Origin: Jatrophihabitans sp.
Lineage (GTDB): Bacteria; Actinomycetota; Actinomycetes; Mycobacteriales; Jatrophihabitantaceae
Length of the DNA: 61,566 nt
Assembly (NCBI GenBank): GCA_036399055.1
Contig: DASWNX010000044.1
Coordinates: forward strand, 1 to 61,566
Direction: 5' to 3'
Shown: positions 34,720 to 44,669 of the stretch, one piece after another
Layout: every line of letters begins with the position of its first letter
Numbering within the stretch: position 1 is the stretch's first letter
The notes under the pieces: model-generated
Seen by the model: the letters and a program-made list of their open reading frames with translations, nothing else
Databases searched by the model: none
What the model was told of the DNA's origin: nothing
Made by a program: the position numbers and the translations under genes

Positions 34720-37700
34720 ATGGCTGTAACAGAGGCAGAGTCGGTCTTAGAACCGTTCACACACAACAGTGTGGTCGCAGCAGCCGTTGCTGTCTTGGCC
34801 GTCACTGGGGCGGTAGGAGCACTCCTCAGTGGAGTGTCCTGGTTGAAACCGGTCGTTCGCTTCGCGCTGGAGCAGTTTGCCCGACTGTATGGCCCCGACC
34901 GTCGTCGCGCTATCGCAAGACGGCGAAGTTTTCTGGAAAGCTTGGACGGCCGATTGACCCGTATGAACGCGGACGAATCTTGGGCTGACAAGCGTTACGC
35001 TGAACTTGAGGCTGAAGTTGAAGCCGTAGGTGCGCGTTTGGGCCGCGGGCCGCTGGCTCGCTTGTTTGGCTCGGACGACAGCCGAAGGCGCGAGGGAAAT
35101 TTAACAACAGCATTGATGGCAAGTAAACATCGGCTACTGCTACTACAAGGCGATCCGGGCTCGGGGAAGAGCGTTGCGCTTAGGCACGTAGCAGGTCGGT
35201 TGACGAACGCAGCCCGGAAGACACGGCGGAATCATGTGGTTATTCCGCTTTATATCAGCCTTAAACAATTCAGGCCAGGTCAAGACGATGTCACGGGTAC
35301 TGACATCCGAAATTTCATCCTCGAGACTATGTCTTCCGCCCTAGATGACCAACGGCAAGTGAAGTACTTCAAGGAGCACTTCGACGAGGGACTTGAGAAG
35401 GGTCTGTGGCTTTTTCTCTTCGACAGCTTTGATGAGATACCAGAAATTCTCAGCGCCGTGGAGGTTGACGCCACAGTGCGACGTTACGCTCAGGCAATAG
35501 AGCAGTTCATGAATGGCGTTAGCCCCTGTCGAGGAATGTTAGCCTCCCGCGAATACAGGGGACCGCAAGAGCTGGCCTGGCCGAAATTTTGGATCGTACC
35601 TTTGTCGGAACGTCGGCGAACTGCCTTCATTAAGAAGGCGGCTCTTGATGTTGTCGCGGAAAGGATTCTGTTCAATGAATTACCGAATGCAACGACCAGT
35701 ATTAGAGCTCTCTCCGATAATCCGCTAGTGTTGGGCCTGTTGTGCGAATATGTTGAAAATGAACGGCACTTCCCTGAGACCTCGCATAGTGTCTTTGAAT
35801 CACATGTCGTACGCTCATTCGGAGAAGATGGCGCTGAGATTCTCGCACGGTTTCAAATGGACGCTGTTGAAATCCGCGATATCGCGGAGAAGGTAGCCTT
35901 CTGCATGGCAGCGGAACCTGGCTTGGGGCTCAGTGCGACTGAGCCTAAATTGCTGGCAGGCCTGAGAAAGCAGGGGTTCATAGTTACTCAGAGCAGTCTG
36001 ATGATGGCAATGGGGGCCTTACGATTTGTTAGGCTAGCCCGTACCGAGGATCGGTTTTCGCCACTCGATCCCACTACGCTTACCTTTTCCCACCGACGAT
36101 TCCAGGAATACTTCGCTACTTGTCTAGTGTTGCGGGAACCTCAGCGGGTGTCCGAACAGGATCTTCTGCTAGACGGCAGATGGCGTGAGACTGCGGTAAC
36201 CGTATTGCAGATGCAGCCGGCTGACAAGACCGATGCTTTGCTCGCAGAGGCTGATCGCTTCCTAAGGCAAGTTTCGGCGTTACCGCCTGATACCGCACTC
36301 TCTGACGCTAAAAACACTCACCCATTCATCTGGCCGCGTGGCGCACTGCACGTTTTAGGCCTGCTCGATGCAGGCTGGAACGGCCGTGTTGCGCCTACCA
36401 GGCATCAAGTGAAGGACCGGAGTGGGCAACTGCTTAAAGACGCAGCCACGCGCGGCCTTATCATCGACTTGAAGTGGGCGATCGATACGGCGGGGGCCGC
36501 CCCGGAGAAAACCCTTTTGTTCTTGTTGCGACGCGCCTCACAAAGCGGCAGTGGGTGGCTTCGGGAGTCTGCGTTCCGTCAGCTTGGTCGCCTCAAACCG
36601 CTACCCGCGGACCTCGCGCGCGAGATTCGCCTAGGCCTCCTAACTTATGCAGTAGGTGGCCGCTTACGCCGGGACTCCCTAGCTGTCAATGCTCAGCTAA
36701 AACGAGTTGACGGTGCCAAGGACTTCTTGTCTAGCAAGCGACTGCTGGTCGCAGTGCCATTTGTGGACTTCGCAATTCATCTCGTGGTACTTGCGTTTGG
36801 CGCTGTTCTAGCTTCAAGTGTCTCTAGCTTCGCTGGCGTCCTGTTTATAGGATTGATTTCGCATGCCTCTCTATATGTTCTGAGAGCTACGACGTTTTTC
36901 GCCTGGTCCGCTGATCAAATGAAGTTCCCAGTGATGGCAAGTATCCGCTCCTTGGCTCCAGGCGTAAGACGTATTGGTAACGATGAAAGCGTAAGTGCCA
37001 AATTTGTTGCTATAGACAGCATATTAGTAGCTTACTTTGCCTTCGCGTTGCGCTTCATATTTGTGCCGCTGAGTGTAAGTGAGGCGCATAGAATGCAGGC
37101 AACCTTAAGTGCGGTCGGTTTATTTTTAGTGACCTGGTCATTGTCTGCTCTACTCTGTGTGCGCATCGCCTCCGTTTCGTCAATGGTCTGGGTTGTGCCG
37201 CAAATTGTCTTGCTTTACCGAGCAATTCTATCCCTGCCCAGCCTTGTACGTTTCCTCATGAATCGCGGTGTTCGCAATCTTGCCTCCTGGCTATTGGGGA
37301 CAGTTTTGGCCGTAGTCGCGGTGTCGCTCCTATTGATAGTAGGAATACGCTTCCAAGATAGTCCCGTCGTCAGCTTGGTGCTTACTATCGCAGTAGGACT
37401 TGGCGCAGTTTTGTTTCTCGTAGGCCTTATGGTTGCTGTAACTCTACGAATTCGGGACAGACTGTACCTCAGCCGCTGGGAAAGGCGGAATACTCCTGTA
37501 CGGTCAGCAAATGATGTGATCGCGCACCTTAGGGCGATAAGAACAGAATATGGTACTAGGCGGTACGTGCGGAGCCTACGGATGAACCGAAGGCTTGATA
37601 AGTCCTACGAAGGGCCGACCGCGGCATTGGCAGATTTTCTGGCCGCAGTGGAAGCATCTAATACCGCAAAATCTGATGACCGTGAGCACATGAAGAGGGA

Positions 37701-37866
37701 CAAGGAGGAGGAGCGTTGGCCTATTTTCCGAACTGCCGAGTTCCGGGATTGGTCGGCCCAAGAGCCAGCGGTCTTCAAAAGGAAGATGTCAGGAGCTTCT
37801 GCGGTGCTGATTGACGAGATAGCCAAGACGCTTGAACAGGTTCGTTGGACTGGTGAAGCAGCGTGA
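34720..37866 (+). CDS. NACHT-domain NTPase with multi-pass membrane C-terminus
   Basis: About 1048 residues from the ATG at 34720; an earlier start up to 34579 is possible. An N-terminal membrane helix (about 15-37) and a coiled, charged linker precede the NACHT ATPase: Walker A GDPGSGKS at 144-151 and Walker B with the acidic NACHT signature DSFDE at 235-239, then helical domains (about 340-660) with TFSHRRFQEYFATCLVL, a typical winged-helix end of NACHT modules. About residues 670-910 hold six to eight hydrophobic helices, followed by a basic cytoplasmic tail. Bacterial NACHT proteins of this kind act as NLR-like anti-phage sensors. Its A+T-rich codon use contrasts sharply with lon and the ABC genes on either side, indicating transfer. 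No partner gene is evident. Confidence 0.85.
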   Translation: MAVTEAESVLEPFTHNSVVAAAVAVLAVTGAVGALLSGVSWLKPVVRFALEQFARLYGPDRRRAIARRRSFLESLDGRLTRMNADESWADKRYAELEAEVEAVGARLGRGPLARLFGSDDSRRREGNLTTALMASKHRLLLLQGDPGSGKSVALRHVAGRLTNAARKTRRNHVVIPLYISLKQFRPGQDDVTGTDIRNFILETMSSALDDQRQVKYFKEHFDEGLEKGLWLFLFDSFDEIPEILSAVEVDATVRRYAQAIEQFMNGVSPCRGMLASREYRGPQELAWPKFWIVPLSERRRTAFIKKAALDVVAERILFNELPNATTSIRALSDNPLVLGLLCEYVENERHFPETSHSVFESHVVRSFGEDGAEILARFQMDAVEIRDIAEKVAFCMAAEPGLGLSATEPKLLAGLRKQGFIVTQSSLMMAMGALRFVRLARTEDRFSPLDPTTLTFSHRRFQEYFATCLVLREPQRVSEQDLLLDGRWRETAVTVLQMQPADKTDALLAEADRFLRQVSALPPDTALSDAKNTHPFIWPRGALHVLGLLDAGWNGRVAPTRHQVKDRSGQLLKDAATRGLIIDLKWAIDTAGAAPEKTLLFLLRRASQSGSGWLRESAFRQLGRLKPLPADLAREIRLGLLTYAVGGRLRRDSLAVNAQLKRVDGAKDFLSSKRLLVAVPFVDFAIHLVVLAFGAVLASSVSSFAGVLFIGLISHASLYVLRATTFFAWSADQMKFPVMASIRSLAPGVRRIGNDESVSAKFVAIDSILVAYFAFALRFIFVPLSVSEAHRMQATLSAVGLFLVTWSLSALLCVRIASVSSMVWVVPQIVLLYRAILSLPSLVRFLMNRGVRNLASWLLGTVLAVVAVSLLLIVGIRFQDSPVVSLVLTIAVGLGAVLFLVGLMVAVTLRIRDRLYLSRWERRNTPVRSANDVIAHLRAIRTEYGTRRYVRSLRMNRRLDKSYEGPTAALADFLAAVEASNTAKSDDREHMKRDKEEERWPIFRTAEFRDWSAQEPAVFKRKMSGASAVLIDEIAKTLEQVRWTGEAA

Positions 37867-37909
37867 GCACTAGTTAGTGGCCCACTCTGTGCGACCACTG
37901 AAGCCGGTG

Positions 37910-39802
37910 CTAGACCAGCGAGTCGAGCCAGGCGGTGTGCAACGCGGCGTACCGGCCGTCCACGGTGGCGATCAGGTCGGCCGGGGCGCCGTCCTCGACG
38001 ACCCGGCCGGCGTCGAGCACCAGCACCCGGTCCGCGATCGCCACGGTCGAGAGCCGGTGGGCGATGATCAGGGCGGTGCGCCCACGCAGCACGGTGCGCA
38101 GCGCCCGCTGCACCGCCCGCTCGGTCGGGATGTCGAGGCTGGAGGTGGCCTCGTCCAGGATCAGCACCGCCGGGTCGGCCAGGAACGCCCGGGCGAAGGC
38201 GATCAGCTGCCGCTGGCCGGCCGACAGCCGGCCGCCGCGCTTGCGGACGTCGGTGTCATAACCGGCCGGCAGTCGCTGGATGAACTCATCGGCGCCGACC
38301 GCCCGGGCCGCCTGCTCGATCTCGGCCCGCGACGCCGAGGGCCGGCCGAAGGCGATGTTGTCGGCCACCGATCCGGAGAACAGAAAGCCGTCCTGGGTGA
38401 TCATGACGACCGCGGTGTGCAGGTCGTGGTCTGACAGCTGGTCCAGCGCGACGCCGTCCAGGCGCACCTGGCCCTCGGTGGGGTCATAGAACCGGCTGAT
38501 CAGCTTGGCGATGGTGGTCTTGCCCGCGCCGGTGGCGCCGACCAGCGCCACGGTCTGGCCGCTGTCGATGCGCAGGTCGAGCTCGTGCAGCACGGTGCGC
38601 GGATGCTCGGCCTTCGGGTCGTAGCTGAACTCCACCGAGTCGAAGCAGACCTCGCCGGCCGTCGGATGCGGCAGCGGCGTCGGGTTCGCCGGCTCGGGCA
38701 CCGCCGGCTCCTCGGCCAGCACCAGAGCCAGCTTCTCCATCGCGGCGGTCGCTGACTGCAGCGAGTTGTAGAAGATCGCGACGTCTTCCATCGGACCGTA
38801 GAACTCTCGCAGGTACAGCAGGAACGCCGTCAGCACGCCGAGCGCCAGGCCCCCTTGCGCGACCCGGTAACCGCCGGCGAAAAGCACCGTCACGGTCGCG
38901 ACATTGCCGATCAGGGTCACGCCGGGGATGAAGACCGCGTGCAGGTTGAACACCTTGCGGTTGGCGTCACGGTAGTCGGCGTTCAAGGCCTCGAAGATCG
39001 CGTCGTTGCGAGGCTCGCGCCGGAACGCCTGCACCGCGCGGATGCCGTTGAAGGTCTCGACGAACTGCACGATCAGCAGCGCCACGCTCTCGCGGGTCCG
39101 GCGGAAGGCCACCGTCGAGTGCGCGGAGAACCACCGGAACAGCAGCAGCAGCGGGATCATCGCGGTCAGGGCGATCAGGGCCAGCCACGGATCGAGCACG
39201 AGCATCACCACCGAGATCACCACGATGTTGAGCAGCGCGAGCAGCAAGCCGTCCAGGCTGGAGTCCAGCAGCTCGCGCAAGGTGTCGATGTCAGAGGTGA
39301 GCCGGCTGATCACCCGACCCGAGGTGAACCGCTCGTGCCAGGAGACGCTCAACCGCTGGGTGTGGTCGAAGACCCGGCGGCGCAGGTCGAACAGGACCGC
39401 CTGACCGACCACGGCGGTGCGGCGTAGGAACACCCACTGCAGCACGCCGGCGGTGGTCGCGGCCGTCACCAGCGCCACCGTCAGCTGTGTCAGGGTGCGG
39501 TAGTTCCCGTCCAGGGCGTCGGGCAGGCCGTGGTCGATCGCCATCCCGATCAGCCACGGCGCCGCCATCGTGGTGATGACCTGACCGACCACCAGGATCA
39601 GCAGGATGATGATCTGGCGCCGGTAGGGCCGGATCAGCTCGAGCAGCAGCCGCCGGGCCTCCGGGTCAAGACGCGGTCGGCCCTCGGCGATCACGGCCTG
39701 CTCGTCCTCGGGCTCCTTGCGGTCGTACTGGCCGCGCCACTGCGTGACCGGCACCGGCGCCAGTTGCTCCGCGCCCGGCTCGCCAGGCGGCTGGGCGCTC
39801 AT
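37910..39802 (-). CDS. ABC exporter half-transporter, catalytic partner
   Basis: A 630-residue half-transporter with six membrane helices (about 60-340) fused to an ATPase domain: Walker A GATGAGKT, Walker B VLILDEATSSLD with the catalytic Glu, and H-loop IIAHRLSTV. Its signature is LSAGQ rather than LSGGQ. Together with the upstream gene it would form a heterodimer of the TM287/288 or LmrCD type with one catalytic site built from this Walker set. Its ATG overlaps the upstream gene stop by four bases. The cargo (drug or lipid) is unknown. Confidence 0.94.
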   Translation of the reverse strand: MSAQPPGEPGAEQLAPVPVTQWRGQYDRKEPEDEQAVIAEGRPRLDPEARRLLLELIRPYRRQIIILLILVVGQVITTMAAPWLIGMAIDHGLPDALDGNYRTLTQLTVALVTAATTAGVLQWVFLRRTAVVGQAVLFDLRRRVFDHTQRLSVSWHERFTSGRVISRLTSDIDTLRELLDSSLDGLLLALLNIVVISVVMLVLDPWLALIALTAMIPLLLLFRWFSAHSTVAFRRTRESVALLIVQFVETFNGIRAVQAFRREPRNDAIFEALNADYRDANRKVFNLHAVFIPGVTLIGNVATVTVLFAGGYRVAQGGLALGVLTAFLLYLREFYGPMEDVAIFYNSLQSATAAMEKLALVLAEEPAVPEPANPTPLPHPTAGEVCFDSVEFSYDPKAEHPRTVLHELDLRIDSGQTVALVGATGAGKTTIAKLISRFYDPTEGQVRLDGVALDQLSDHDLHTAVVMITQDGFLFSGSVADNIAFGRPSASRAEIEQAARAVGADEFIQRLPAGYDTDVRKRGGRLSAGQRQLIAFARAFLADPAVLILDEATSSLDIPTERAVQRALRTVLRGRTALIIAHRLSTVAIADRVLVLDAGRVVEDGAPADLIATVDGRYAALHTAWLDSLV

Positions 39803-41646
39803 ACCCGCACCTGCTGAACGTCGTCGGGCAGGTCGTGGGGCAGGTCGTCGCGCAGCTCGCGGTCGCCGTCCTGGGAGAGCAGGCCGCGGTAGGCCGGGTT
39901 GGTGGCCATCAGCTCGCTGTGGGTGCCGACGGCGATGATCCGGCCGCCGTCGAGCAGCGCGACCCGGTCAGCGAGCAGCACGGTCGAGGCGCGGTGGGCC
40001 ACCAGCAGCGCGGTGGTCGCGCCCAGCACCCGGCGCAGCGCCTTCTCGACCTGGGCCTCGGTGTGCACGTCCAACGCCGACAGCGGGTCGTCGAGCACCA
40101 GCACCCGGGGCCGGCCGAGCACTGCCCGGGCCAGCGCCAGCCGTTGCCGCTGGCCGCCCGACAGTGACAGGCCCTGCTCGCCCACCCGGGTCTCAAGGCC
40201 GTAGGGCAGCTCGTGGACGAAGCCGGCCTGGGCGATCTCGATCGCCTCGGCGATCTCGTCGTCAGTGGCCTCGGGGCGTCCGAGGCTGAGGTTCTCGCGC
40301 ACGCTGGCCGAGAACAGGGTGGCCTCTTCGAAGGCGGTGCTGACCGTGCGGCGCAGCTCCTCCAGCCGCAGCTGGCTGACCGGCACGCCGTCGATGAGCA
40401 CCGCGCCGCCGGTGACGTCCTGCAGCCGGGAGACCAGCGAGGTGAGCACGGTCTTGCCCGAGCCGGTGGGACCGACCAAGGCCATCGTCTCGCCAGGGGC
40501 GATGTCGAGGTCCAACTCGTGCAGGGTGTCGCTGGCAGCGCCGGGAAAGCGGAAGCAGACCTTGTCGAACCGCAGCCGGGCCGGCCGGCTCCACGGCCCG
40601 CTGAGGTGCGCCGGCGCCGGCGGGTCGGTGATGTCGCTGGCGCTGTCGAGGACCTCGAACAGCCGCGCGGTCGCCGCGACCGTCTCTTCGGTGCCGGCGA
40701 TCAGCCAGCCCATGGCCATCAGCGGCCAGTTCAACCGCAGCTGCAGGGTGATGAACGCGACCAGGTCGCCTTGGCTCAGGGAGCCGTGCCCGACCGCCAG
40801 CACCCCGAAGCAGGTGACGCCGGCCAGCACCACCTGCGGGTAGGCGCCGATGAGCGACCACAGCGTGGCCAGCGTCCGGTTCTTTCCCAGCTCGGCCTCG
40901 CGCAACCGGCTGGCGTCGCCGGTGAAGTTGCGCAGCAGCTGGCCGCGACGGCCGAAGGACTTGACCACCCGGATTCCCAGCACCGACTCCTCGACGCCGG
41001 TGGCCAGGTCGCCGGTCAGGTCCTGCGCCCGCCGGGCCTCGATGTTGTAGCGCCGCTCGTAGTGCCGCGTGACCACGGCCAGCGGCAGCATCGCCACGCA
41101 GATCGCCAGCCCCAGCAGCAGGTGCAGCTTGATCATCATCGCCAGCACGACCACGATCACGACCAGGTTGGCGACCACGAAGACGGCCATGAAGCCGACG
41201 AACCGGCGCAGCATGCTCAGGTCGCTGGTCACCCGGGACAGCAGTTGGCCCGAGGGCCACCGGTCGTGAAAGCTGACCGGCAACCGCTGCAGATGCTGGT
41301 ACAGGTCACGCCGCAGATCGGTCTCGATAGCCAGCGACGAGACGTTCATCGCCCAGCGCCGGACTCCGAAGAGCAGCGCCTCGAGCACCCCGAACAGCAG
41401 CGCCAGGCCGATCAGCGGGTACATGCCGGACGGGTCCTGGCGGGCGATCGGGCCGTCGATCAGCGCGGCGGTGATGATCGGGAGCACCGACTGGACGACC
41501 ATCGCCAGGCTGGCGATCACCAGCATGAAGATCAGGTAACCGCGGTAGGGACGAAGCCAGGGCCACAGTCGCAGCAGCCCGCGCATCGAAGCGTGCGAGC
41601 CGGCCTCCAGGCCGGTCGCTGATGCTTCGTCCGCCCCGTATGCCAC
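39799..41646 (-). CDS. ABC exporter half-transporter, degenerate-site partner
   Basis: A 615-residue half-transporter, first gene of the pair. It has six membrane helices (from YLIFMLVIASLAMVVQSVLP) and an ATPase domain with Walker A GPTGSGKT, a canonical LSLSGGQRQR signature and Walker B VLVLDDPLSALD, where the catalytic Glu is replaced by Asp. Combined with the LSAGQ signature of the partner, this marks one ATP site as degenerate, the usual asymmetry of heterodimeric exporters. It starts at the ATG at 41646. Confidence 0.94.
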   Translation of the reverse strand: MAYGADEASATGLEAGSHASMRGLLRLWPWLRPYRGYLIFMLVIASLAMVVQSVLPIITAALIDGPIARQDPSGMYPLIGLALLFGVLEALLFGVRRWAMNVSSLAIETDLRRDLYQHLQRLPVSFHDRWPSGQLLSRVTSDLSMLRRFVGFMAVFVVANLVVIVVVLAMMIKLHLLLGLAICVAMLPLAVVTRHYERRYNIEARRAQDLTGDLATGVEESVLGIRVVKSFGRRGQLLRNFTGDASRLREAELGKNRTLATLWSLIGAYPQVVLAGVTCFGVLAVGHGSLSQGDLVAFITLQLRLNWPLMAMGWLIAGTEETVAATARLFEVLDSASDITDPPAPAHLSGPWSRPARLRFDKVCFRFPGAASDTLHELDLDIAPGETMALVGPTGSGKTVLTSLVSRLQDVTGGAVLIDGVPVSQLRLEELRRTVSTAFEEATLFSASVRENLSLGRPEATDDEIAEAIEIAQAGFVHELPYGLETRVGEQGLSLSGGQRQRLALARAVLGRPRVLVLDDPLSALDVHTEAQVEKALRRVLGATTALLVAHRASTVLLADRVALLDGGRIIAVGTHSELMATNPAYRGLLSQDGDRELRDDLPHDLPDDVQQVRV

Positions 41647-41727
41647 GGTGACTCACCCTACGACGGCGCCCCGACAACGAGCCAATTGTTTTAGGCCCTC
41701 CAGCCGGCCGCCGGACGCTGGTCCGCA

Positions 41728-41789
41728 GCCGCTCGGCGGGCTGCTGAGCCGAGTCGCTCAGCCGGGGCCGCTCGGCGGGCTGCTGAGCC
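41728..41789. repeat. Two direct copies of a 23-bp intergenic repeat
   Basis: gccgctcggcgggctgctga and the next three bases (gcc) occur at 41728-41750 and again at 41767-41789, with further degenerate gccgctca pieces up to the sepH stop. Non-coding; lies between sepH and the ABC exporter genes. Confidence 0.7.
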
Positions 41790-41826
41790 CGGCGCCGCTC
41801 AGCTGGGGCCGCTCAATCGGCGCCGT

Positions 41827-43197
41827 TCAGTCGGACTTGTTGCGGACCCCGAGCAGGATGTCGTCCCAGGACGGCATCCGCGGCTTCTCGCCCGCTCGCC
41901 GGCCGCGCTTGCTCTGCGAGTCGCCACCCGTCCGGGTGCTGACCAGGTCGTCGCTGCCGCTGGGGGCCTCGGGCGCGGGAATCGCCGTGGCGGTGCCGGC
42001 CGGACGGGACTTCGCCGAAGCGGGCTTGGCCGGGGCAGGCCGGGCTGGGCCGGCGCCCGCTGGGCCGGTGTCGGCCGGCTCGAACAGGGCTTCGGCTGAG
42101 ACGAAGTTCGGCTGATCGAGATCTGCCGGGTCCGCGTCGGAGCCCTTCCGTCCGGCCGGGTCCAGCCCCGTCAGCTTCTGATCGGCGGCCGCGGGCTCGG
42201 TGAGCTCCGGTTGCGCCCGAGTGAGCGCCTCTGCGCTGGCGCTCTCGCGTGTCTCGGCGGCCGGGCGCTGGCCGCGGGGGCGGGTCGGGGTGCTCATCGA
42301 GGCGGCGCCGGCTTCAAACGGCAGCGGCGGCTCGTGCCAGGGCTGCTGCTCGAAGGCGTCCTGGTCGAACAGCTCGTCCTCGGCCTGGACCGGAACCGGA
42401 CGGGTGTGCGCCTTCTGCCGGCGCGAGGGCGGCCGGACTGCCGCGCCGGTCTCCTGCTGGCGCGGCGCGTCGGCCCGGGTGGGATTCGGCACGGCGGTCA
42501 GCCGGGGTGGGGCGGAGTCCCAGTCCGGCGACCACTCGGCGCCGGACTCGTCGGCGACCGGCTTGGGCGCGGGGGGCGGCGGCAGCAGCGCCTGCACCGG
42601 CCGGTCCGAGAGCAGGTCGGCAGCGATGTCGTCCAGCGCCGAGACCGTGCGGTTGAGCAGCGAGAACGAGAACTTCGCCAGCACGTCGCGCTCGTGCGAG
42701 CTGAACGCCGAGGTGACCGTCCAGCCACCGTCCTCGCGCCGGTAGGCGTCCCAGCGCACGGACGTGGGGTCGACGCCATGCCGCGCGAGCCGGCTGTCGA
42801 GCAACTCGCCGAAGGGCACCAGCAGCCCGTCGCCGCCGCGCCTGGCCCGCGCGCGGCGGGCCTCGTCGGTGACCCGGACCCGCTCCTGCAGGACCGGGAA
42901 GGCGAAGCGCATCACTCGCTCCAGCGGGATGCCGGCCTCGTCGGCGACTGCCTGGGCGCTCTCGCCGGCTCGCACCCGCACCTGGATCTCACGGGGAGTC
43001 GGCACAGGTCCGCTGCTTTCTGCCGGCGTCGGTTCCGGCGTGTCGGTCTGCTGATCGGGTTGGGCGGTGGCCAGGGCGCGCAGCCGGTCATCCAGTGACA
43101 GCGTGAAGCGCTCACCCTCAGGACTGCCGGTTTCGACCGCTTCCACGATCAGGGACGTGCCGTCCTCATCGGGACCGACCAGACGCAGCAATCGCAT
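41827..43197 (-). CDS. sepH: Cell-division regulator SepH (DUF3071)
   Basis: Actinobacterial protein that helps FtsZ assemble at the division site. The 456-residue product starts MRLLRLVGPDEDGTSLIVEA, diagnostic for SepH. The helix-turn-helix segment is PREIQVRVRAGESAQAVADE then GIPLERVMRFAFPVLQ, and WDAYRREDGGWTVTSAF follows. The last half is disordered and Pro/Ala-rich, ending MPSWDDILLGVRNKSD, the conserved C-terminal motif. The ATG at 43195-43197 is chosen; the upstream open frame is unconserved. It corresponds to Rv0883c and keeps its place beside serC. Confidence 0.93.
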   Translation of the reverse strand: MRLLRLVGPDEDGTSLIVEAVETGSPEGERFTLSLDDRLRALATAQPDQQTDTPEPTPAESSGPVPTPREIQVRVRAGESAQAVADEAGIPLERVMRFAFPVLQERVRVTDEARRARARRGGDGLLVPFGELLDSRLARHGVDPTSVRWDAYRREDGGWTVTSAFSSHERDVLAKFSFSLLNRTVSALDDIAADLLSDRPVQALLPPPPAPKPVADESGAEWSPDWDSAPPRLTAVPNPTRADAPRQQETGAAVRPPSRRQKAHTRPVPVQAEDELFDQDAFEQQPWHEPPLPFEAGAASMSTPTRPRGQRPAAETRESASAEALTRAQPELTEPAAADQKLTGLDPAGRKGSDADPADLDQPNFVSAEALFEPADTGPAGAGPARPAPAKPASAKSRPAGTATAIPAPEAPSGSDDLVSTRTGGDSQSKRGRRAGEKPRMPSWDDILLGVRNKSD

Positions 43198-43281
43198 GCA
43201 CGCGACGATACGGCGACCGGCCTGAGAACGTGACTGTCCACGCCGTGCCGGCGGCGAAGATGCGCCCAGCTCAGCCCGCAC

Positions 43282-44418
43282 TCAGCCGAGCCTGGGCGCC
43301 AGCCAGTCGATGCAGGACGTCAGGGCCGAGATGTCGTCGGGGTCCACGGCCGGGTACATGCCGATTCGCAGCTGGTTGCCCCCCAGGCCGCGGTAGGGCT
43401 CGGTGTCGACGATGCCGTTGGCGCGCAGCGCCTTGGACAGCCGGCCGGCCGGCACCTCGGAGGCGAAGTCGATGACGCCCACCACCGAGCTGCGCACCGC
43501 CGGGTCGGCGACGAACGGGCTGGCGAAGGCGGAGTCGGCGGCCCAGGAGTACAGCCGGGCGGCGGAGGAGGCGCTGCGGGCGGTGGTGTAGGCCAGCCCG
43601 CCGCGCTCCAGCATGTCCTCGATCTGGTGTGCCAGCAGCCACAGGGTGGCGATCGCGGGAGTGTTGTAGGTCTGGTCCTTGGCGCTGTTGTCGATGGCGG
43701 TCACCAGGTCCAGCGACGGCGGGATCCAGCGCCCGGACGCTGCCAGCTCAGCAGCCCGTTCCAGCGCCGCGGGGGAGAAGAAGGCGATCCACAACCCGCC
43801 GTCGCCGGCGAAGCCCTTCTGCGGGGCGAAGTAGTAGACGTCGCTCTGGCTCAGGTCTACCGGCAGGCCGGCCGCTGCCGAGGTCGCGTCCACCAGGTGC
43901 AGGGCCGTCGGGTCCGCGCCGGCGACCCGACGCACGTCGAGCATCACCCCGGTCGAGGTCTCGTTCTGCGGCCAGGCGTAGGTGTCGATCCCCGCCTCGC
44001 ACTCCGGGTAGGCCGCCGAGCCGGGTTGGGCCGAGCGGATGCTCGGCTCGGCCAGGAACGGCGCGCCGCGGGTGACGTCGGCGAACTTGGCCGAGAACGC
44101 GCCGATGGTGACGTGCTGGCTTCGCTGCCGGACGAGGGAGAAGGCGGCCGCGTCCCAGAAGGCGGTCGAGCCGCCGTTGCCCAGCACCACCTGGTAGCCG
44201 GGCGGCAGCCGGAACAGGGTGCTCAGGCCGAACCGGATGCGGCCGATCAGCGACTTCACCGGCGGCTGCCGGTGGGAGGTGCCCAGCACCCGACCGGCTC
44301 GCTCGCCGAAGCGGCGCAGGGTGTCGGCGGGGACCTTGGACGGCCCGGAGCCGAACCGGCCATCGGAGGGGAGCAGCTCGGCGGGGATCACCGGATAAGG
44401 CTGGGGCGGCTGGCTCAC
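43282..44418 (-). CDS. serC: Phosphoserine aminotransferase
   Basis: PLP enzyme making 3-phosphoserine from 3-phosphohydroxypyruvate in serine synthesis. The 378-residue protein is of the actinobacterial type: RFGSGPSKVP near the start, LGTSHRQPPVK, VLGNGGSTAFWDAA, and the PLP-binding lysine K201 in YYFAPQKGFAGDGG. It ends LAPRLG. It lies upstream of sepH on the same strand, as Rv0884c does next to Rv0883c. The upstream region has short GGTC-rich tandem repeats. Confidence 0.95.
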   Translation of the reverse strand: MSQPPQPYPVIPAELLPSDGRFGSGPSKVPADTLRRFGERAGRVLGTSHRQPPVKSLIGRIRFGLSTLFRLPPGYQVVLGNGGSTAFWDAAAFSLVRQRSQHVTIGAFSAKFADVTRGAPFLAEPSIRSAQPGSAAYPECEAGIDTYAWPQNETSTGVMLDVRRVAGADPTALHLVDATSAAAGLPVDLSQSDVYYFAPQKGFAGDGGLWIAFFSPAALERAAELAASGRWIPPSLDLVTAIDNSAKDQTYNTPAIATLWLLAHQIEDMLERGGLAYTTARSASSAARLYSWAADSAFASPFVADPAVRSSVVGVIDFASEVPAGRLSKALRANGIVDTEPYRGLGGNQLRIGMYPAVDPDDISALTSCIDWLAPRLG

Positions 44419-44460
44419 CCGGCCAGTATCCCAGCAGCGTGCCTGACGTGCGGGTGCGCG

Positions 44461-44546
44461 CCGGTCGGTCTAGCTGGTCCGGTCGGTCTGGTCTGGTCCG
44501 GTCTGGTCTGGCTGGTCCGGGCTGGTCTGGCTGGTCCGGGCCGGTC
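44461..44546. repeat. Tandem CTGGTCC/GTCTGG repeats upstream of serC
   Basis: Short overlapping units of ctggtccgg and gtctggtctgg; a 19-bp unit gctggtctggctggtccgg is nearly perfect in two successive copies around 44501-44539. The block sits between divergent serC and the SnoaL-like gene, where both promoters should be. Likely slippage-prone. Confidence 0.65.
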
Positions 44547-44669
44547 CCGCAACACCGAAGGTGCGCCCTGACGCCCGCCGGTGCGACGGTCGTGGCGATG
44601 GTCCGTCCGCTCAACTCGTCCATTCAAGAGTCCGCTGAACCGATCGCTCAACCGAAAGCGAGAACGCCC

